NCBI GenBank assembly: GCA_040391135.1
Contig: JBEBYL010000015.1
Location: 6,811 to 70,810 of the forward strand
Length of the DNA: 64,000 nt
Source: G025836975 sp040391135
Lineage (GTDB): Bacteria; Pseudomonadota; Gammaproteobacteria; Burkholderiales; Burkholderiaceae_B
Direction: 5' to 3'
Of the stretch, positions 33,360 to 42,951 are shown in pieces (the first letter of the stretch is position 1; the number at the start of each line of letters is the position of its first letter). Below the pieces are notes generated by a model. It was not told the DNA's origin. It ran no database searches and saw only the letters and a program-made list of their open reading frames with translations. A program made the translations under genes and the position numbers.

Positions 33360-34316
33360 ATGAAAATGACCCGCTTATTGAAATCGTTGGCGATTATGGC
33401 CGCGCTGTGTGCGGGCGCCGCGCATGCGCAGGTCAGCGTGATGCTGCCGGCCAATCCGGGCGGCGGCTGGGATGCCACAGGAAGGCAGGCATTCCAAGCC
33501 ATGAATCAGGCGGGCATCTACAAGGGCACCGTGAATTTCACGAACAAGGGCGGGGCGGGCGGCACGATCGGCCTGTCCGATTTCCAGCGCTCGCAGAAAG
33601 GCAAGCCCGATGCGCTGGCGGTTTTCGGCGCCATCACAGTGGGGGCCATCACCTTGAACAAGTCGCCGGTCGACCTGAGCAAGTTCAAGCCCGTGGCGCG
33701 CTTGACCGCCGAGTATCTGGTGATTGCGGTCAAGGCGGATTCTCCGTATAAGAACCTCGCCGATTTCGTCGCCGCGCTCAAGAGCAATCCTGGCGCGACG
33801 GCGGTGGGCGGAGGCTCGGCCGGCGGCGTCGACCATATCGCCTTGGCGCTGCTGGCACAAAGCGCCGGAGTGCCTGTGCCATCCTTGAACTACATTCCTC
33901 AAGCCGGCGGGGCGGACACAGTCATCGGCATCATCAACGGGACACTTAAAGCCGGCATCTCGGGTATTTCCGAGTTCCAGCAGTTTGCGCAAGACGGCCG
34001 GATACGCATCCTGGGCGTCACCACCGCCGAGCGCCTGAAGAGCCTGCCTGACGTCCCGACGTTCAAAGAGGCGGGATACGATGTGGAAATCGCCAATTGG
34101 CGAGGCATTCTGGGATCGGTCGACATGCCCGAGGCCAACTATAAGGAATGGGTGGAGCGCTTCACCAAACTGAGCGAAAGCAAGGAATGGCAGGCGGTGC
34201 TTCAAAAGCAGGCCTGGGACGGCTATTTCCTGCCGGGCGAGCAGTTCGCCGCCTTCATCCAGAGCGAAAGCAGCCGTATCAACAAGATCCTGAAAGACGC
34301 GGGCTTGAGCAAGTAA
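33360..34316 (+). CDS. tctC: Tripartite tricarboxylate transporter substrate-binding protein TctC
   Basis: 318 residues with a Sec signal (MKMTRLLKSLAIMAALCAGAAHA) and a mature start QVSVMLPANPGGGWDATGR. 'NFTNKGGAGGTIGLSDFQ' and 'GGGSAGGVDHIALALLAQ' match TctC better than the general Bug group. A strong AGGAG precedes the ATG. The gene leads a complete tctCBA operon, the only one here with its own membrane subunits. Confidence 0.92.
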   Translation: MKMTRLLKSLAIMAALCAGAAHAQVSVMLPANPGGGWDATGRQAFQAMNQAGIYKGTVNFTNKGGAGGTIGLSDFQRSQKGKPDALAVFGAITVGAITLNKSPVDLSKFKPVARLTAEYLVIAVKADSPYKNLADFVAALKSNPGATAVGGGSAGGVDHIALALLAQSAGVPVPSLNYIPQAGGADTVIGIINGTLKAGISGISEFQQFAQDGRIRILGVTTAERLKSLPDVPTFKEAGYDVEIANWRGILGSVDMPEANYKEWVERFTKLSESKEWQAVLQKQAWDGYFLPGEQFAAFIQSESSRINKILKDAGLSK

Positions 34317-34343
34317 TCGCGCCGCGACAGTGAAGGAATGCCG

Positions 34344-34826
34344 ATGAAGCAGCTGCGCAAGGGCCCCTGGTGGTTGGGGCTGGCCGTAATCCTCATGGGG
34401 GCGGTCTGCTTTTATGCCTCGACCGAGCTGGCGGCAACGGCGCAATATGCCGCCATTGGCCCCGGCATGTTCGTTGCCGCCATTGGCCTGGGCCTGGTGG
34501 GCCTGGGCGTGTTGCTGCTGATCCAGATCGCCCGCGGCGAAGTCTTCGAGCCGGAAGAGGCGGAGAATGCGGCGCCGGGCCAGCCGATGGACAAGCGTGC
34601 TTTTTTCACGGCATTGCTGGCCGCCGTCGTGCCCGCGCTGACCATTGAAACGCTTGGGTTGCCGGCAACGGCCATGTTGTCGTTCATGCTGGTGGCGCGT
34701 GCGTTCGGTTCGAAGCGCCTTGTGGCCGACCTGATCGCCGGCTTTGTGCTGGGCGGCGTAAGCTGGTTCGTGTTCGGCTGGCTGGGACTGCAGCTGGGCG
34801 GCTTTTTTCCCTTGGCGGGTGTGTAA
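34344..34826 (+). CDS. tctB: Tripartite tricarboxylate transporter small membrane subunit TctB
   Basis: About 160 residues with four hydrophobic segments (KGPWWLGLAVILMGAVCFYAS..., GPGMFVAAIGLGLVGLGVLLL, and two near the end). The GAAGGA before ATG 34344 supports that start over 34338. Its stop codon overlaps the tctA start (TAATG). Confidence 0.88.
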   Translation: MKQLRKGPWWLGLAVILMGAVCFYASTELAATAQYAAIGPGMFVAAIGLGLVGLGVLLLIQIARGEVFEPEEAENAAPGQPMDKRAFFTALLAAVVPALTIETLGLPATAMLSFMLVARAFGSKRLVADLIAGFVLGGVSWFVFGWLGLQLGGFFPLAGV

Positions 34827-36313
34827 TGGATACCTTGGCACTATTGCTGCACGGTTTCGACGTCGCGCTCACGCCCGTCAACCTGATGTGGGCGCTGGTC
34901 GGATCCTTGCTGGGCACGGCCATCGGCATTCTTCCCGGCATCGGGCCGGCGCTGACCATCGCATTGCTATTGCCCGTCACGGTGTCGGTGGGACCGGTAT
35001 CGGCCTTCATCATGTTTGCCGGCGTGCTGTATGGCGCCATGTATGGCGGTTCGACAACGTCCATATTGATCAACACGCCGGGCGAGGCGGGGTCGATGAT
35101 GACCGCGCTCGAAGGCAACAAAATGGCGCGGGCCGGCCGCGGCGCCGCCGCGCTGGCCACGGCGGCCATCGGCTCGTTTGTAGCGGGCACCATCGCGACC
35201 CTGCTGCTGACGTTTGCGGCGCCCGTGGTGGCCGAGCTGGCATTTTTGCTTAAGCCGGCCGATTATTTTGCGCTGACCATACTGGCCTTCACGTCGGTGG
35301 CGGTGGTCATGGGCGCATCGCGGGTGCGCGGGTTCGTGTCCCTGTTCATGGGCCTGGCCCTGGGCGTGATCGGCATCGATGCCATGACCGGCCAGCCGCG
35401 CATGACGTTCGGTATTGCCGCCTTGCTGGATGGCGTTGAACTGACGGTGGTGCTGGTGTCCTTGTTCGCGGTGGGTGAAATCCTGTATGTGGCCAGCCGC
35501 TACACCTATGGGCAGGACGAGATTATTCCCATCAAGGGCAAGGCCTTCATGACGCGCGAGGACTGGCGCCGTTCCTGGAAGCCCTGGCTGCGCGGGACTG
35601 CCATTGGCTTTCCGATAGGCACGATTCCGGGCGGCGGGTCCGAAATTCCAACCATGCTGTCCTATACGCTTGAAAAGAAGCTGGCCCGGCACAGGGACGA
35701 ATTCGGCAAGGGGGCGATCGAGGGCGTGGCGGGGCCCGAGGCGGCCAACAATGCATCGGCCGCCGGCATACTGGTGCCGCTGCTTACCCTGGGCCTGCCC
35801 ACGTCGGCGACAGCCGCCATTTTGCTGGCTGCATTTCAAAATTACGGCTTGCAGCCAGGTCCCTTCTTGTTCACCAGCAATCCGGAACTGGTCTGGGGGC
35901 TGATCGCGTCGCTGTACATAGGCAATGCCATGTTGCTGGTGTTGAATCTGCCTTTGGTGGGCATGTGGGTGAAGCTGTTGCAGATTCCCCGCCCGCAGTT
36001 GTATGCCGGCATTCTGGTTTTCGCCGTCATGGGCATCTGGGGCGTCTCGGGTTCGGTGTTCGAATTGGGCCTGATGGCCGCATTGGGCATGGTCGGTTAT
36101 GCGATGCGCGTATACGGCTTTCCCATTCCTCCCTTGCTGATCGGGCTGATTCTGGTGCCGCTGGCCGAGACCCAGCTTCGGACCGCTTTGGCGGCGGGCC
36201 AGGGCCGATTGTCCGTCCTGGTCGAGACACCCATTTCAATAACTTTCCTGTCGCTTGCCTTCTTGTTCCTGTTCCTGCCGGTCGTGCTGAAGCGCCTGAA
36301 AGGCGGTGCTTAA
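34826..36313 (+). CDS. tctA: Tripartite tricarboxylate transporter large membrane subunit TctA
   Basis: 495 residues with about twelve membrane segments. Family marks are LLGTAIGILPGIGPALTIALLLP, 'GAMYGGSTTSILINTPGEA' and FPIGTIPGGGSEIPTMLSYTLEKK, followed by 'GVAGPEAANNASAAG'. It forms the transport channel with TctB for the ligand delivered by TctC. It is the last gene of the operon; a riboswitch for the next gene follows. Confidence 0.95.
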   Translation: MDTLALLLHGFDVALTPVNLMWALVGSLLGTAIGILPGIGPALTIALLLPVTVSVGPVSAFIMFAGVLYGAMYGGSTTSILINTPGEAGSMMTALEGNKMARAGRGAAALATAAIGSFVAGTIATLLLTFAAPVVAELAFLLKPADYFALTILAFTSVAVVMGASRVRGFVSLFMGLALGVIGIDAMTGQPRMTFGIAALLDGVELTVVLVSLFAVGEILYVASRYTYGQDEIIPIKGKAFMTREDWRRSWKPWLRGTAIGFPIGTIPGGGSEIPTMLSYTLEKKLARHRDEFGKGAIEGVAGPEAANNASAAGILVPLLTLGLPTSATAAILLAAFQNYGLQPGPFLFTSNPELVWGLIASLYIGNAMLLVLNLPLVGMWVKLLQIPRPQLYAGILVFAVMGIWGVSGSVFELGLMAALGMVGYAMRVYGFPIPPLLIGLILVPLAETQLRTALAAGQGRLSVLVETPISITFLSLAFLFLFLPVVLKRLKGGA

Positions 36314-36351
36314 GCAGACAGATGCTTGACTTTGCCTTGTATACGAATATA

Positions 36352-36500
36352 CTTACGTCCATCAAGGGGAGTAGCTTTCTTCCGAAGCATCGTCATTACG
36401 GCTGTCTTGCAAGGTTTTGCAAGCTCCCGGTGCTCGGGCAACATCGCGATGTTGCAAGCAAGACCTTGCCATTAAGGGCAAGGTCCGTACTCCAGCGATA
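36352..36500 (+). ncRNA. yybP-ykoY (Mn2+) riboswitch
   Basis: The 339-bp gap 36314-36652 contains GGGGAGTAGC at 36366-36375, the invariant L1 loop of the yybP-ykoY family, then hairpins including GCAAGGTTTTGC and CTCCCGGTGC in the other arm. A strong hairpin GACCTTGCC / GGGCAAGGTC (about 36472-36485) follows and may be the expression platform. The riboswitch senses Mn2+ and commonly precedes TerC/Mn-export genes, as here. Edges are approximate. Confidence 0.8.
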
Positions 36501-36652
36501 GCTGTGGCCTGTGTCCTTATGGATCAGGCCATTTTTGCTTTATCCAGCGCTCGCCTTGTCGACTTTTCATGTCATTCAGGCAAGCCGGCCACTGCAAGCG
36601 GCCCGATCCGTTTTTTTCGCAACTTTTACTGTTGGCACTTAACGGGTGACTT

Positions 36653-37360
36653 ATGCTTGAATTTTTACAAACACTGAGCTGGACAGCGGTCTTTCAGATC
36701 ATTCTGATCGATATTCTTCTTGGCGGCGATAACGCCGTGGTCATAGCGCTGGCCTGCCGGAACCTTCCGCGCAAGCAGCGCATGCAGGGAATCTTATGGG
36801 GAACGGCTGGCGCCATCGGCCTGCGCGTCGGCTTGATCGCTTTTGCCCTGACCCTGCTCAGTGTGCCCTTCCTGAAGATCGTTGGCGCGCTATTGCTGGT
36901 ATGGGTCGGCATCAAGCTGCTGATTCCGGACGATGACGCGCATGGCAAGGTCAATGGCGGCACGTCCATCATGTCGGCCGTGAAGACCATTATCGTGGCG
37001 GATTTCGTGATGAGCCTGGACAATGTCATTGCCATTGCGGGCGCGGCCCAAGGCGCCAATCCTGATCATCAGATAGGCCTGGTCATATTCGGCCTGGTGA
37101 TCAGCGTACCGATCATCATTTGGGGAAGCACCCTGGTGCTGAAGCTTATCGACCGCTACCCCAGCGTTGTTACTTTCGGCGCGGCCTTGCTGGGCTGGAT
37201 TGCCGGCGGGATGCTGATCACGGACATCGTCATCGTGGAGCGTTTCGGCGAGCCTTCCGTAGCATTGAAGCTGGCGGCCGAAGTCGTGGGCGCCTTGCTC
37301 ATCGTGGTGATCGGCCGCTGGTGCGCGCAGCGCAAGCGCGCCGCCACGGCCAGCGCATAA
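36653..37360 (+). CDS. TerC family integral membrane protein, probable Mn2+ exporter
   Basis: 235 residues, about seven membrane helices. The TerC signatures are present: IDILLGGDNAVVIALACRNLP (G-G-D-N-A) and VADFVMSLDNVIAIAGAAQG (D-x-x-M-S-L-D-N). It matches the YkoY/YjbE/Alx subgroup, some members of which protect against excess manganese or load Mn2+ onto secreted proteins. The riboswitch upstream supports manganese control. It is followed by a strong terminator. Confidence 0.9.
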   Translation: MLEFLQTLSWTAVFQIILIDILLGGDNAVVIALACRNLPRKQRMQGILWGTAGAIGLRVGLIAFALTLLSVPFLKIVGALLLVWVGIKLLIPDDDAHGKVNGGTSIMSAVKTIIVADFVMSLDNVIAIAGAAQGANPDHQIGLVIFGLVISVPIIIWGSTLVLKLIDRYPSVVTFGAALLGWIAGGMLITDIVIVERFGEPSVALKLAAEVVGALLIVVIGRWCAQRKRAATASA

Positions 37361-37384
37361 GCGGAAAACCGCGGGCGACAGTAA

Positions 37385-37412
37385 GGCGAGGGGGAACCCC
37401 CTCGCCTTTTTT
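37385..37412 (+). terminator. Rho-independent terminator after the terC gene
   Basis: GGCGAGGGGG (37385-37394) and CCCCCTCGCC (97-106) with T6 after. It separates terC from the convergent hypothetical gene. Confidence 0.85.
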
Positions 37413-37413
37413 A

Positions 37414-37950
37414 TTAATACAGCCCCAGGTCTTTCCTGGGCGCTGCGGCGGGGATGGTGAAGTCCAGCCCTTTCACCGCTTCGTCGATACCGACCCCGCC
37501 ATTTATGCGCACCCATACCGTACTTAAAAGCGGATCCATAAATGGCTTGAGCCGCAGGTTGATGATTACGCCGATATCTTTGGTGATGGCGGAAAAGAGG
37601 TCTTTCAGCGTACCCTCGCTGGGGATGAATTCATCAATGACCAGATAGGCGGGATAGCCGTGCAGGGCCAAGGGGATTTCCAGCAAAGAGACGCCGGGAA
37701 AGGTTTGCACGCCCCGGATCTCCATGAGCGCCACAGGAAGAGAGCGGTGCGAAAACCAGGCGAGTTTCATCGTGCCGAGTACGCGCATGGCTTTGCTATC
37801 GGGATACAGATGTTTTTCGAGATCGAAATAGTAGACACGGCGCTGGGGCCGGTTGGATTGCGAATCCGATGAAAACGCGGGAACCTCTGGCAGGGCCAGT
37901 GCAGGCCGGTTGCTTAACAAGGGGGTTTCAGGCGCGGTTTCTTCAGTCAT
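37414..37950 (-). CDS. Hypothetical protein
   Basis: 178 residues. A Pro/Ser-rich start (MTEETAPETPLLSNRPALALPEVPAFSS) precedes a compact mixed alpha/beta part with RRVYYFDLEKHLYPDSKAMRVLGTMKLAWFS. No signal peptide or membrane segment, and I do not recognise a family. It converges on terC. The 187 bp to the next gene shows AT-rich sequence only. Confidence 0.6.
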   Translation of the reverse strand: MTEETAPETPLLSNRPALALPEVPAFSSDSQSNRPQRRVYYFDLEKHLYPDSKAMRVLGTMKLAWFSHRSLPVALMEIRGVQTFPGVSLLEIPLALHGYPAYLVIDEFIPSEGTLKDLFSAITKDIGVIINLRLKPFMDPLLSTVWVRINGGVGIDEAVKGLDFTIPAAAPRKDLGLY

Positions 37951-38137
37951 TGGAGCAATACGATGTGGGCTGGAGAAGATTATAGGTCAGCCATGCACAA
38001 AAACAGGCAAGCGCGGCCATGCTGGGTATTTTTTATAGATAGAAAAAAATAATTTTTGGCCTTCCGGATAGTGATCTTTGGGAAGATGGGCATGCAGCTA
38101 AAACCGAATACCGATAATTCTTATTAAAGGGACAAGC

Positions 38138-39148
38138 ATGTTACGTAAATTATTCCACCTGAAGCCGACACGACTGGCCAGCGGACTTTCCTTGTGCGCC
38201 CTGGTGATGGCCGTGCCCCTGGCCGGCGTATCCCACGCGGCGGAGTCCTACCCCCAAAAACCCATACGCCTGATCATTCCCTATCCTCCCGGGGGCGCTA
38301 CCGATGTCATCGGCCGCATCGTCGGAAAGAACCTCAGCGACGAGATTGGCGAGCAAGTGGTTATTGAAAACCGTGGCGGTGCGGGCGGAAATATCGGCGC
38401 GGGGGAAGTCGCGCGCGCCAAGCCGGACGGCTACACCTTGTTGATGGGCGCGCTGACCTCGCATTCGGTGATGGCGACCCTTGAAAAAGGCAAGCTGCAG
38501 TACGATCTCCGGAAAGACCTGACGCCGGTCGGCATTGCCGGGTCGGTGCCGCTGGTTGCCGTGGTCAATCCATCATTGCCGATCAAGTCGCTGAACGAGC
38601 TGGTTTCCTATGCCAAAGAAAATCCGGGAAAACTGAACTTCGCCTCGTCGGGCGCCGGAGCCCCGCAGCGCATGGCCATGGAGCTGTTCAAGCAGATAGC
38701 CGGCGTTAATATCGTGCATGTGGCCTACCGTGGCAGCGGCCCGGCCATGACGGACCTGGTGGGCGGGCAAGTGGAAACCATGACGGAAACCGTGCCGGCG
38801 GCCATCGGCTTCATCAAGGGCGGCCAGTTGCGCCCCCTGGCGGTCCTGACGCCGGAACGCATTTCCATGCTGCCCGATGTTCCGACTGCCCAGGAACAGG
38901 GACTGACCGGCTTCAACGTCAGTTCATTGTTTGGCGTCATGGCGCCTACGGGCACGCCTCCCGCCATTGTGCAAAAGCTGAATGCGGCGCTGGTCAAGGC
39001 GCTGTCCAAGGAAGAGGTAAAGGCGCAGTTGCTTGAGCAGGGGGTTTATGCAAGCCCCATGTCCATTGACCAGTCGCAAAAGCGCCTGGTCGCGGAGATC
39101 GATCAATGGGCCAAGGTTATTCACGACGGCAAGATAACCGTCAATTAA
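38138..39148 (+). CDS. Bug family solute-binding protein
   Basis: 336 residues. The signal peptide ends near VSHAAES, followed by YPQKPIRLIIPYPPGGATDVIGR, ENRGGAGGNIGAGEVARAKPDGYTLL and 'DVPTAQEQGLTGF'. It leads a sugar-acid gene set (IlvD-type dehydratase 22 bp downstream), so a sugar acid is the likely ligand. Confidence 0.94.
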   Translation: MLRKLFHLKPTRLASGLSLCALVMAVPLAGVSHAAESYPQKPIRLIIPYPPGGATDVIGRIVGKNLSDEIGEQVVIENRGGAGGNIGAGEVARAKPDGYTLLMGALTSHSVMATLEKGKLQYDLRKDLTPVGIAGSVPLVAVVNPSLPIKSLNELVSYAKENPGKLNFASSGAGAPQRMAMELFKQIAGVNIVHVAYRGSGPAMTDLVGGQVETMTETVPAAIGFIKGGQLRPLAVLTPERISMLPDVPTAQEQGLTGFNVSSLFGVMAPTGTPPAIVQKLNAALVKALSKEEVKAQLLEQGVYASPMSIDQSQKRLVAEIDQWAKVIHDGKITVN

Positions 39149-39169
39149 TGCAGAAGAGAAGAGCAGGCT

Positions 39170-40915
39170 ATGTCCAAAAGCAAATCGTCCACTCCCGCCA
39201 CTGATGCCGCCGGCTTGCGCAAGGGTTTGACCAGTTATGGCGATAACGGTTTTTCGCTGTTTTTAAGAAAGGCCTTCATCAAGGGAGCGGGGTATTCCGA
39301 CTCGGCGCTGGACCGGCCTGTCATCGGCATTGCCAATACCGGCAGCGCCTACAACCCCTGCCATGGCAACATGCCCCAGCTGATGGAGGCGGTAAAGAGG
39401 GGGATTATGCTGGCGGGCGGCCTGCCCATGGACTTTCCCACGATTTCCATACACGAGAGCTTCGCCTATCCGACCAGCATGTACCTGCGCAACCTCATGT
39501 CCATGGATACCGAGGAGATGATCAGGGCGCAGCCCATGGATGCCGTGGTCCTGATTGGCGGCTGCGACAAGACGGTGCCCGCCCAGTTGATGGGGGCGGC
39601 CTCCGCGGGCATACCGGCAATCCAGCTTATCACCGGCTCCATGCTGACCGGCTCGCATCGGTCGGAGCGGGTGGGCGCATGTACCGATTGCCGCCGCTAC
39701 TGGGGCAAGTACAGGGCCGAGGAAATCGACGATCAGGAGATTTCCGACGTCAACAACCAGTTGGTGGCCAGTGTGGGCACCTGCTCGGTAATGGGTACCG
39801 CCAGTACGATGGCCTGTATTGCCGAGGCTCTGGGCATGACGGTTCCTGGCGGCGCGACGCCGCCGGCGGTGACCGCCGACCGGATGCGCATTGCCGAGCT
39901 GACCGGGGCGCAGGCGGTAAGCCTGGCGCGGTCGGGATTGACGATCGACAAGATCCTGACGGCCGATGCGTTTGAAAACGCCATGAGGGTCTTGCTTGCC
40001 ATAGGCGGATCGACCAACGGCATCGTCCACCTGACCGCCATTGCGGGAAGGCTGGGCATAGATATCGACTTGCAGGCCCTGGACCGCATGGGCAGGGAAA
40101 CGCCGGTGTTGCTGGATCTGAAACCCGCCGGCCAGCACTACATGGAGGACTTCCATAAGGCCGGTGGCATGGCGACCTTGTTGCGCGAACTCAAGCCTTT
40201 GCTTAAGTTGAATGCGCTTACGGTGACCGGCCGCAGTCTGGGTGAAGAAATAGACTTGGCCGGGCCGGGCTTTGAGCAGGACGTCGTCAAGCCGGTGGCC
40301 GATCCCATCTATCCGCAGGGCGGCATCGCGGTGCTGCAAGGCAATCTGGCGCCTGGCGGGGCGATCATCAAGCAGTCGTCGGCCGATGCGGGCCTGATGG
40401 AACACGAGGGCCGGGCGGTGGTTTTTGAAAATGCCGCCGACTTGGCCAATCGGATCGATGCGGAGGATCTGGACGTCAATGCCGACGATATCCTGGTGCT
40501 CAAGAACATCGGCCCGAAAGGCGCGCCGGGCATGCCGGAGGCCGGCTATATTCCGATACCCAAGAAGCTGGCCGTCAAGGGGGTGAAGGACATCGTCCGG
40601 ATTTCGGACGGGCGCATGAGCGGCACGGCGTTCGGCACGATAGTCCTGCACGTTACACCGGAGTCGGCGATAGGCGGTCCCTTGGCCTATGTCAGGAATG
40701 GCGACCGCATACGCCTGAGCGTCAAGAATCGCGAAATATCCCTGCTGGTTTCCGAGAGCGAGATGGATCGTCGGCGCTCAGCCATGCCTATAGTCCCGCC
40801 CACGGCCGAGCGGGGTTACAAGAAGCTCTTCCTGCAGTCGGTAACCCAGGCGGACAAGGGGGTGGATTTTGACTTCCTGCGTGCGCCCGACGCGAACGGC
40901 AAGGCATCCGGATAA
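39170..40915 (+). CDS. IlvD/Edd family dehydratase, sugar-acid type
   Basis: 581 residues. Fe-S cysteines lie in SAYNPCHGNM, IGGCDKTVPAQLMG and VASVGTCSVMGTASTM. The stretch GACTDCRRYWGKYRAEEI is typical of the pentonate group (L-arabonate, D-xylonate, L-fuconate dehydratases) rather than dihydroxyacid dehydratase. It turns an aldonic acid into a 2-keto-3-deoxy acid. A DHDPS-type aldolase (41956) and a hydroxyacid dehydrogenase (42952) nearby complete a plausible non-phosphorylated route. Confidence 0.9.
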   Translation: MSKSKSSTPATDAAGLRKGLTSYGDNGFSLFLRKAFIKGAGYSDSALDRPVIGIANTGSAYNPCHGNMPQLMEAVKRGIMLAGGLPMDFPTISIHESFAYPTSMYLRNLMSMDTEEMIRAQPMDAVVLIGGCDKTVPAQLMGAASAGIPAIQLITGSMLTGSHRSERVGACTDCRRYWGKYRAEEIDDQEISDVNNQLVASVGTCSVMGTASTMACIAEALGMTVPGGATPPAVTADRMRIAELTGAQAVSLARSGLTIDKILTADAFENAMRVLLAIGGSTNGIVHLTAIAGRLGIDIDLQALDRMGRETPVLLDLKPAGQHYMEDFHKAGGMATLLRELKPLLKLNALTVTGRSLGEEIDLAGPGFEQDVVKPVADPIYPQGGIAVLQGNLAPGGAIIKQSSADAGLMEHEGRAVVFENAADLANRIDAEDLDVNADDILVLKNIGPKGAPGMPEAGYIPIPKKLAVKGVKDIVRISDGRMSGTAFGTIVLHVTPESAIGGPLAYVRNGDRIRLSVKNREISLLVSESEMDRRRSAMPIVPPTAERGYKKLFLQSVTQADKGVDFDFLRAPDANGKASG

Positions 40916-40956
40916 AGCATATTCATTCCGCGCTGCCGCGAGGGTGGGGGCGCGGC

Positions 40957-41826
40957 TCAGGCGCTGAATACGGCCTTGGCCTGCTGGTAGATGAATTCGG
41001 ACATCTTGGCATGATGCCCTTGCGTGTTCCAGATCAACCCGTTTCTTCTGACCGGCGCCCTTTCCGGCAAGGGTATGCGCGTGATCGACATGGACTGCCA
41101 CATGGACGACCAGTCGGGTATGAGCGATACGCCCAGGCCTTCGTGAACCAGCGCGGCGATGGGCAGGATGCCGTCGATTTCCAGCCTTTGCCTTGGATGA
41201 AGCTGATGGTCCCGCAGATAGCGGTCGGCGAGCTGGCCGCCGTATATGTTCCGGTCGTAGCGGATGAAGGGTTGCGTTTGCAGCAAATGGTGGGCGTCCT
41301 GGCCTTTCAGGCTGCTGTGTGCAATGACCACCAGCGGCTCTTCCATTAATGGCTGCCATCGGCAATTCTTGGGAATGCTGAATTGCGGTTCCACCACGAC
41401 GGCGGCGTCCAGGTCTCCGCTGGCCACTTTGTGGCACAGTTCGACCGAGGCGCCCGGTGTTACAAAAATGGAGATATCCGGGTGCGGATCGTAGACCCGT
41501 TTCAGCAGTGGCGGCAGCACATTGGTCAGGGCAGACACGAAGCAGCCTATCCGGAACTCGCCCAGCTCGTTGCCATTGGCCGCCATGGCGCGCAGGCCGC
41601 GGATATCGCGTATGACCGCTTTTGCGCCTTCAAGAATGCGGACGCCGTTTTCGGTGGGCTTGACCGAGCGGCCCGATCGCTTGACCAGGGTCACCCCAAG
41701 GTCGTTTTCGAGGGCCTTGATGCGTGCCGCGATGGCCGCCGATGTCAGGTCAAGTCGCCGGGCGGCCTCTGCAAACGACCCGGCCTCGACGACGGCGACG
41801 AAGCTTTGCATGTATTTCGTGTCCAT
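40957..41826 (-). CDS. LysR family transcriptional regulator
   Basis: 289 residues. The N-terminal helix-turn-helix is MDTKYMQSFVAVVEAGSFAEAARRLDLTSAAIAARIKALENDLG. It lies between the dehydratase (convergent) and the divergent aldolase gene, and probably controls both halves of the sugar-acid set. Confidence 0.92.
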   Translation of the reverse strand: MDTKYMQSFVAVVEAGSFAEAARRLDLTSAAIAARIKALENDLGVTLVKRSGRSVKPTENGVRILEGAKAVIRDIRGLRAMAANGNELGEFRIGCFVSALTNVLPPLLKRVYDPHPDISIFVTPGASVELCHKVASGDLDAAVVVEPQFSIPKNCRWQPLMEEPLVVIAHSSLKGQDAHHLLQTQPFIRYDRNIYGGQLADRYLRDHQLHPRQRLEIDGILPIAALVHEGLGVSLIPDWSSMWQSMSITRIPLPERAPVRRNGLIWNTQGHHAKMSEFIYQQAKAVFSA

Positions 41827-41955
41827 GGAACGTAGTGCCTGCGCGGTTGAAGCAAAAAATAACTTTGCTATGAATCAAGCCCGATCTACTTTAACGTAAA
41901 AGCGGATTCAGCAATACTTTCCAATTGCCAGATATCAATCCAGAGGAGCAAGCTC

Positions 41956-42900
41956 ATGAGCGGCAAGAAACTATCCGGGGTGCTGACGCCCGTACTGACG
42001 CCTTTCAACGGCGACTATTCCGTCTCCAGGCCGCGCTTTCTGAAGCACTGCCGCGCCTTGATCGAACAGGATGTCGGCCTGGCGGTGTTCGGGACCAATT
42101 CCGAAGCGAATTCCCTGTCTGTTGCCGAGAAGCGGGAATTGTTGGACTTGCTGGCGGACGAAGGTCTTCCCGTCAGCAGAATGATGCCGGGCACGGGGTG
42201 CTGTGCCATCACGGAGTCCATCGAGCTGACCCGCCATGCCGTAAAGCTGGGTTGCGCCGGAGTGCTGATGCTGCCGCCGTTCTACTACAAGGGCGTGAGC
42301 GACGAAGGGTTGTACAGGAACTACGCCACCATCATCGATGAAATAGGTGATGACCGGCTCAAGATTTACCTTTATCACATCCCTCCGGTTTCGCAGGTGG
42401 GCATCAGCCTGAATCTGATCGAACGCCTGCTGAAGGACTATCCGGGCGCGATTGCCGGGATCAAGGACAGCTCGGGCGACTGGAACAATACGGCCGCGAT
42501 GCTCAAGGAATTCCAACCCGCGGGGTTCGATGTCTTTGCGGGCAGCGAGGTATTCCTTTTAAGAACATTGCGCCATGGGGGTGCGGGCTGCATCACCGCG
42601 ACGGGCAATGTGAACGCGGCCGCGATTGCGCATTTGGCGGCGACCTGGCGGGACGGCGATGCCGCCGCTGACGCCCAGCAATCGGCCCTGGATGGCGTAA
42701 GAGGTATTTTCCAGAAGTACCCGATGATTCCCGCCATGAAATCGGCCATTGCCGGGCAGGCGCAAGACCCGGCCTGGGCGGTGCTGCGGCCGCCGCTGGT
42801 GGAATTGACAGCCGATCAGGCCCAGGCGCTGCGGCAGGATCTTTCCGCCGCCAATTTCCTGATACAGGATGCGCGGGCTCTGGCGCATACCGATGCCTAG
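41956..42900 (+). CDS. Dihydrodipicolinate synthase family aldolase
   Basis: 314 residues, a TIM barrel of the DapA/NanA class. The Schiff-base Lys is in AIAGIKDSSGD, the Tyr in 'IYLYHIPPVSQVGI', and the ligand loop GTNSEANSLSVAEKRELL replaces the GTTGE of true DapA. Because dapA-type biosynthesis is unlikely in this cluster, a 2-keto-3-deoxy sugar-acid aldolase or dehydratase is more likely. The predicted products are pyruvate plus an aldehyde such as glycolaldehyde, if the substrate is a pentonate (inference). Confidence 0.9.
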   Translation: MSGKKLSGVLTPVLTPFNGDYSVSRPRFLKHCRALIEQDVGLAVFGTNSEANSLSVAEKRELLDLLADEGLPVSRMMPGTGCCAITESIELTRHAVKLGCAGVLMLPPFYYKGVSDEGLYRNYATIIDEIGDDRLKIYLYHIPPVSQVGISLNLIERLLKDYPGAIAGIKDSSGDWNNTAAMLKEFQPAGFDVFAGSEVFLLRTLRHGGAGCITATGNVNAAAIAHLAATWRDGDAAADAQQSALDGVRGIFQKYPMIPAMKSAIAGQAQDPAWAVLRPPLVELTADQAQALRQDLSAANFLIQDARALAHTDA

Positions 42901-42951
42901 CGTCGTTGCGTTCTTCCTGTTGACGCGGGCAGGTCCAGGCGCCGACAGGCC

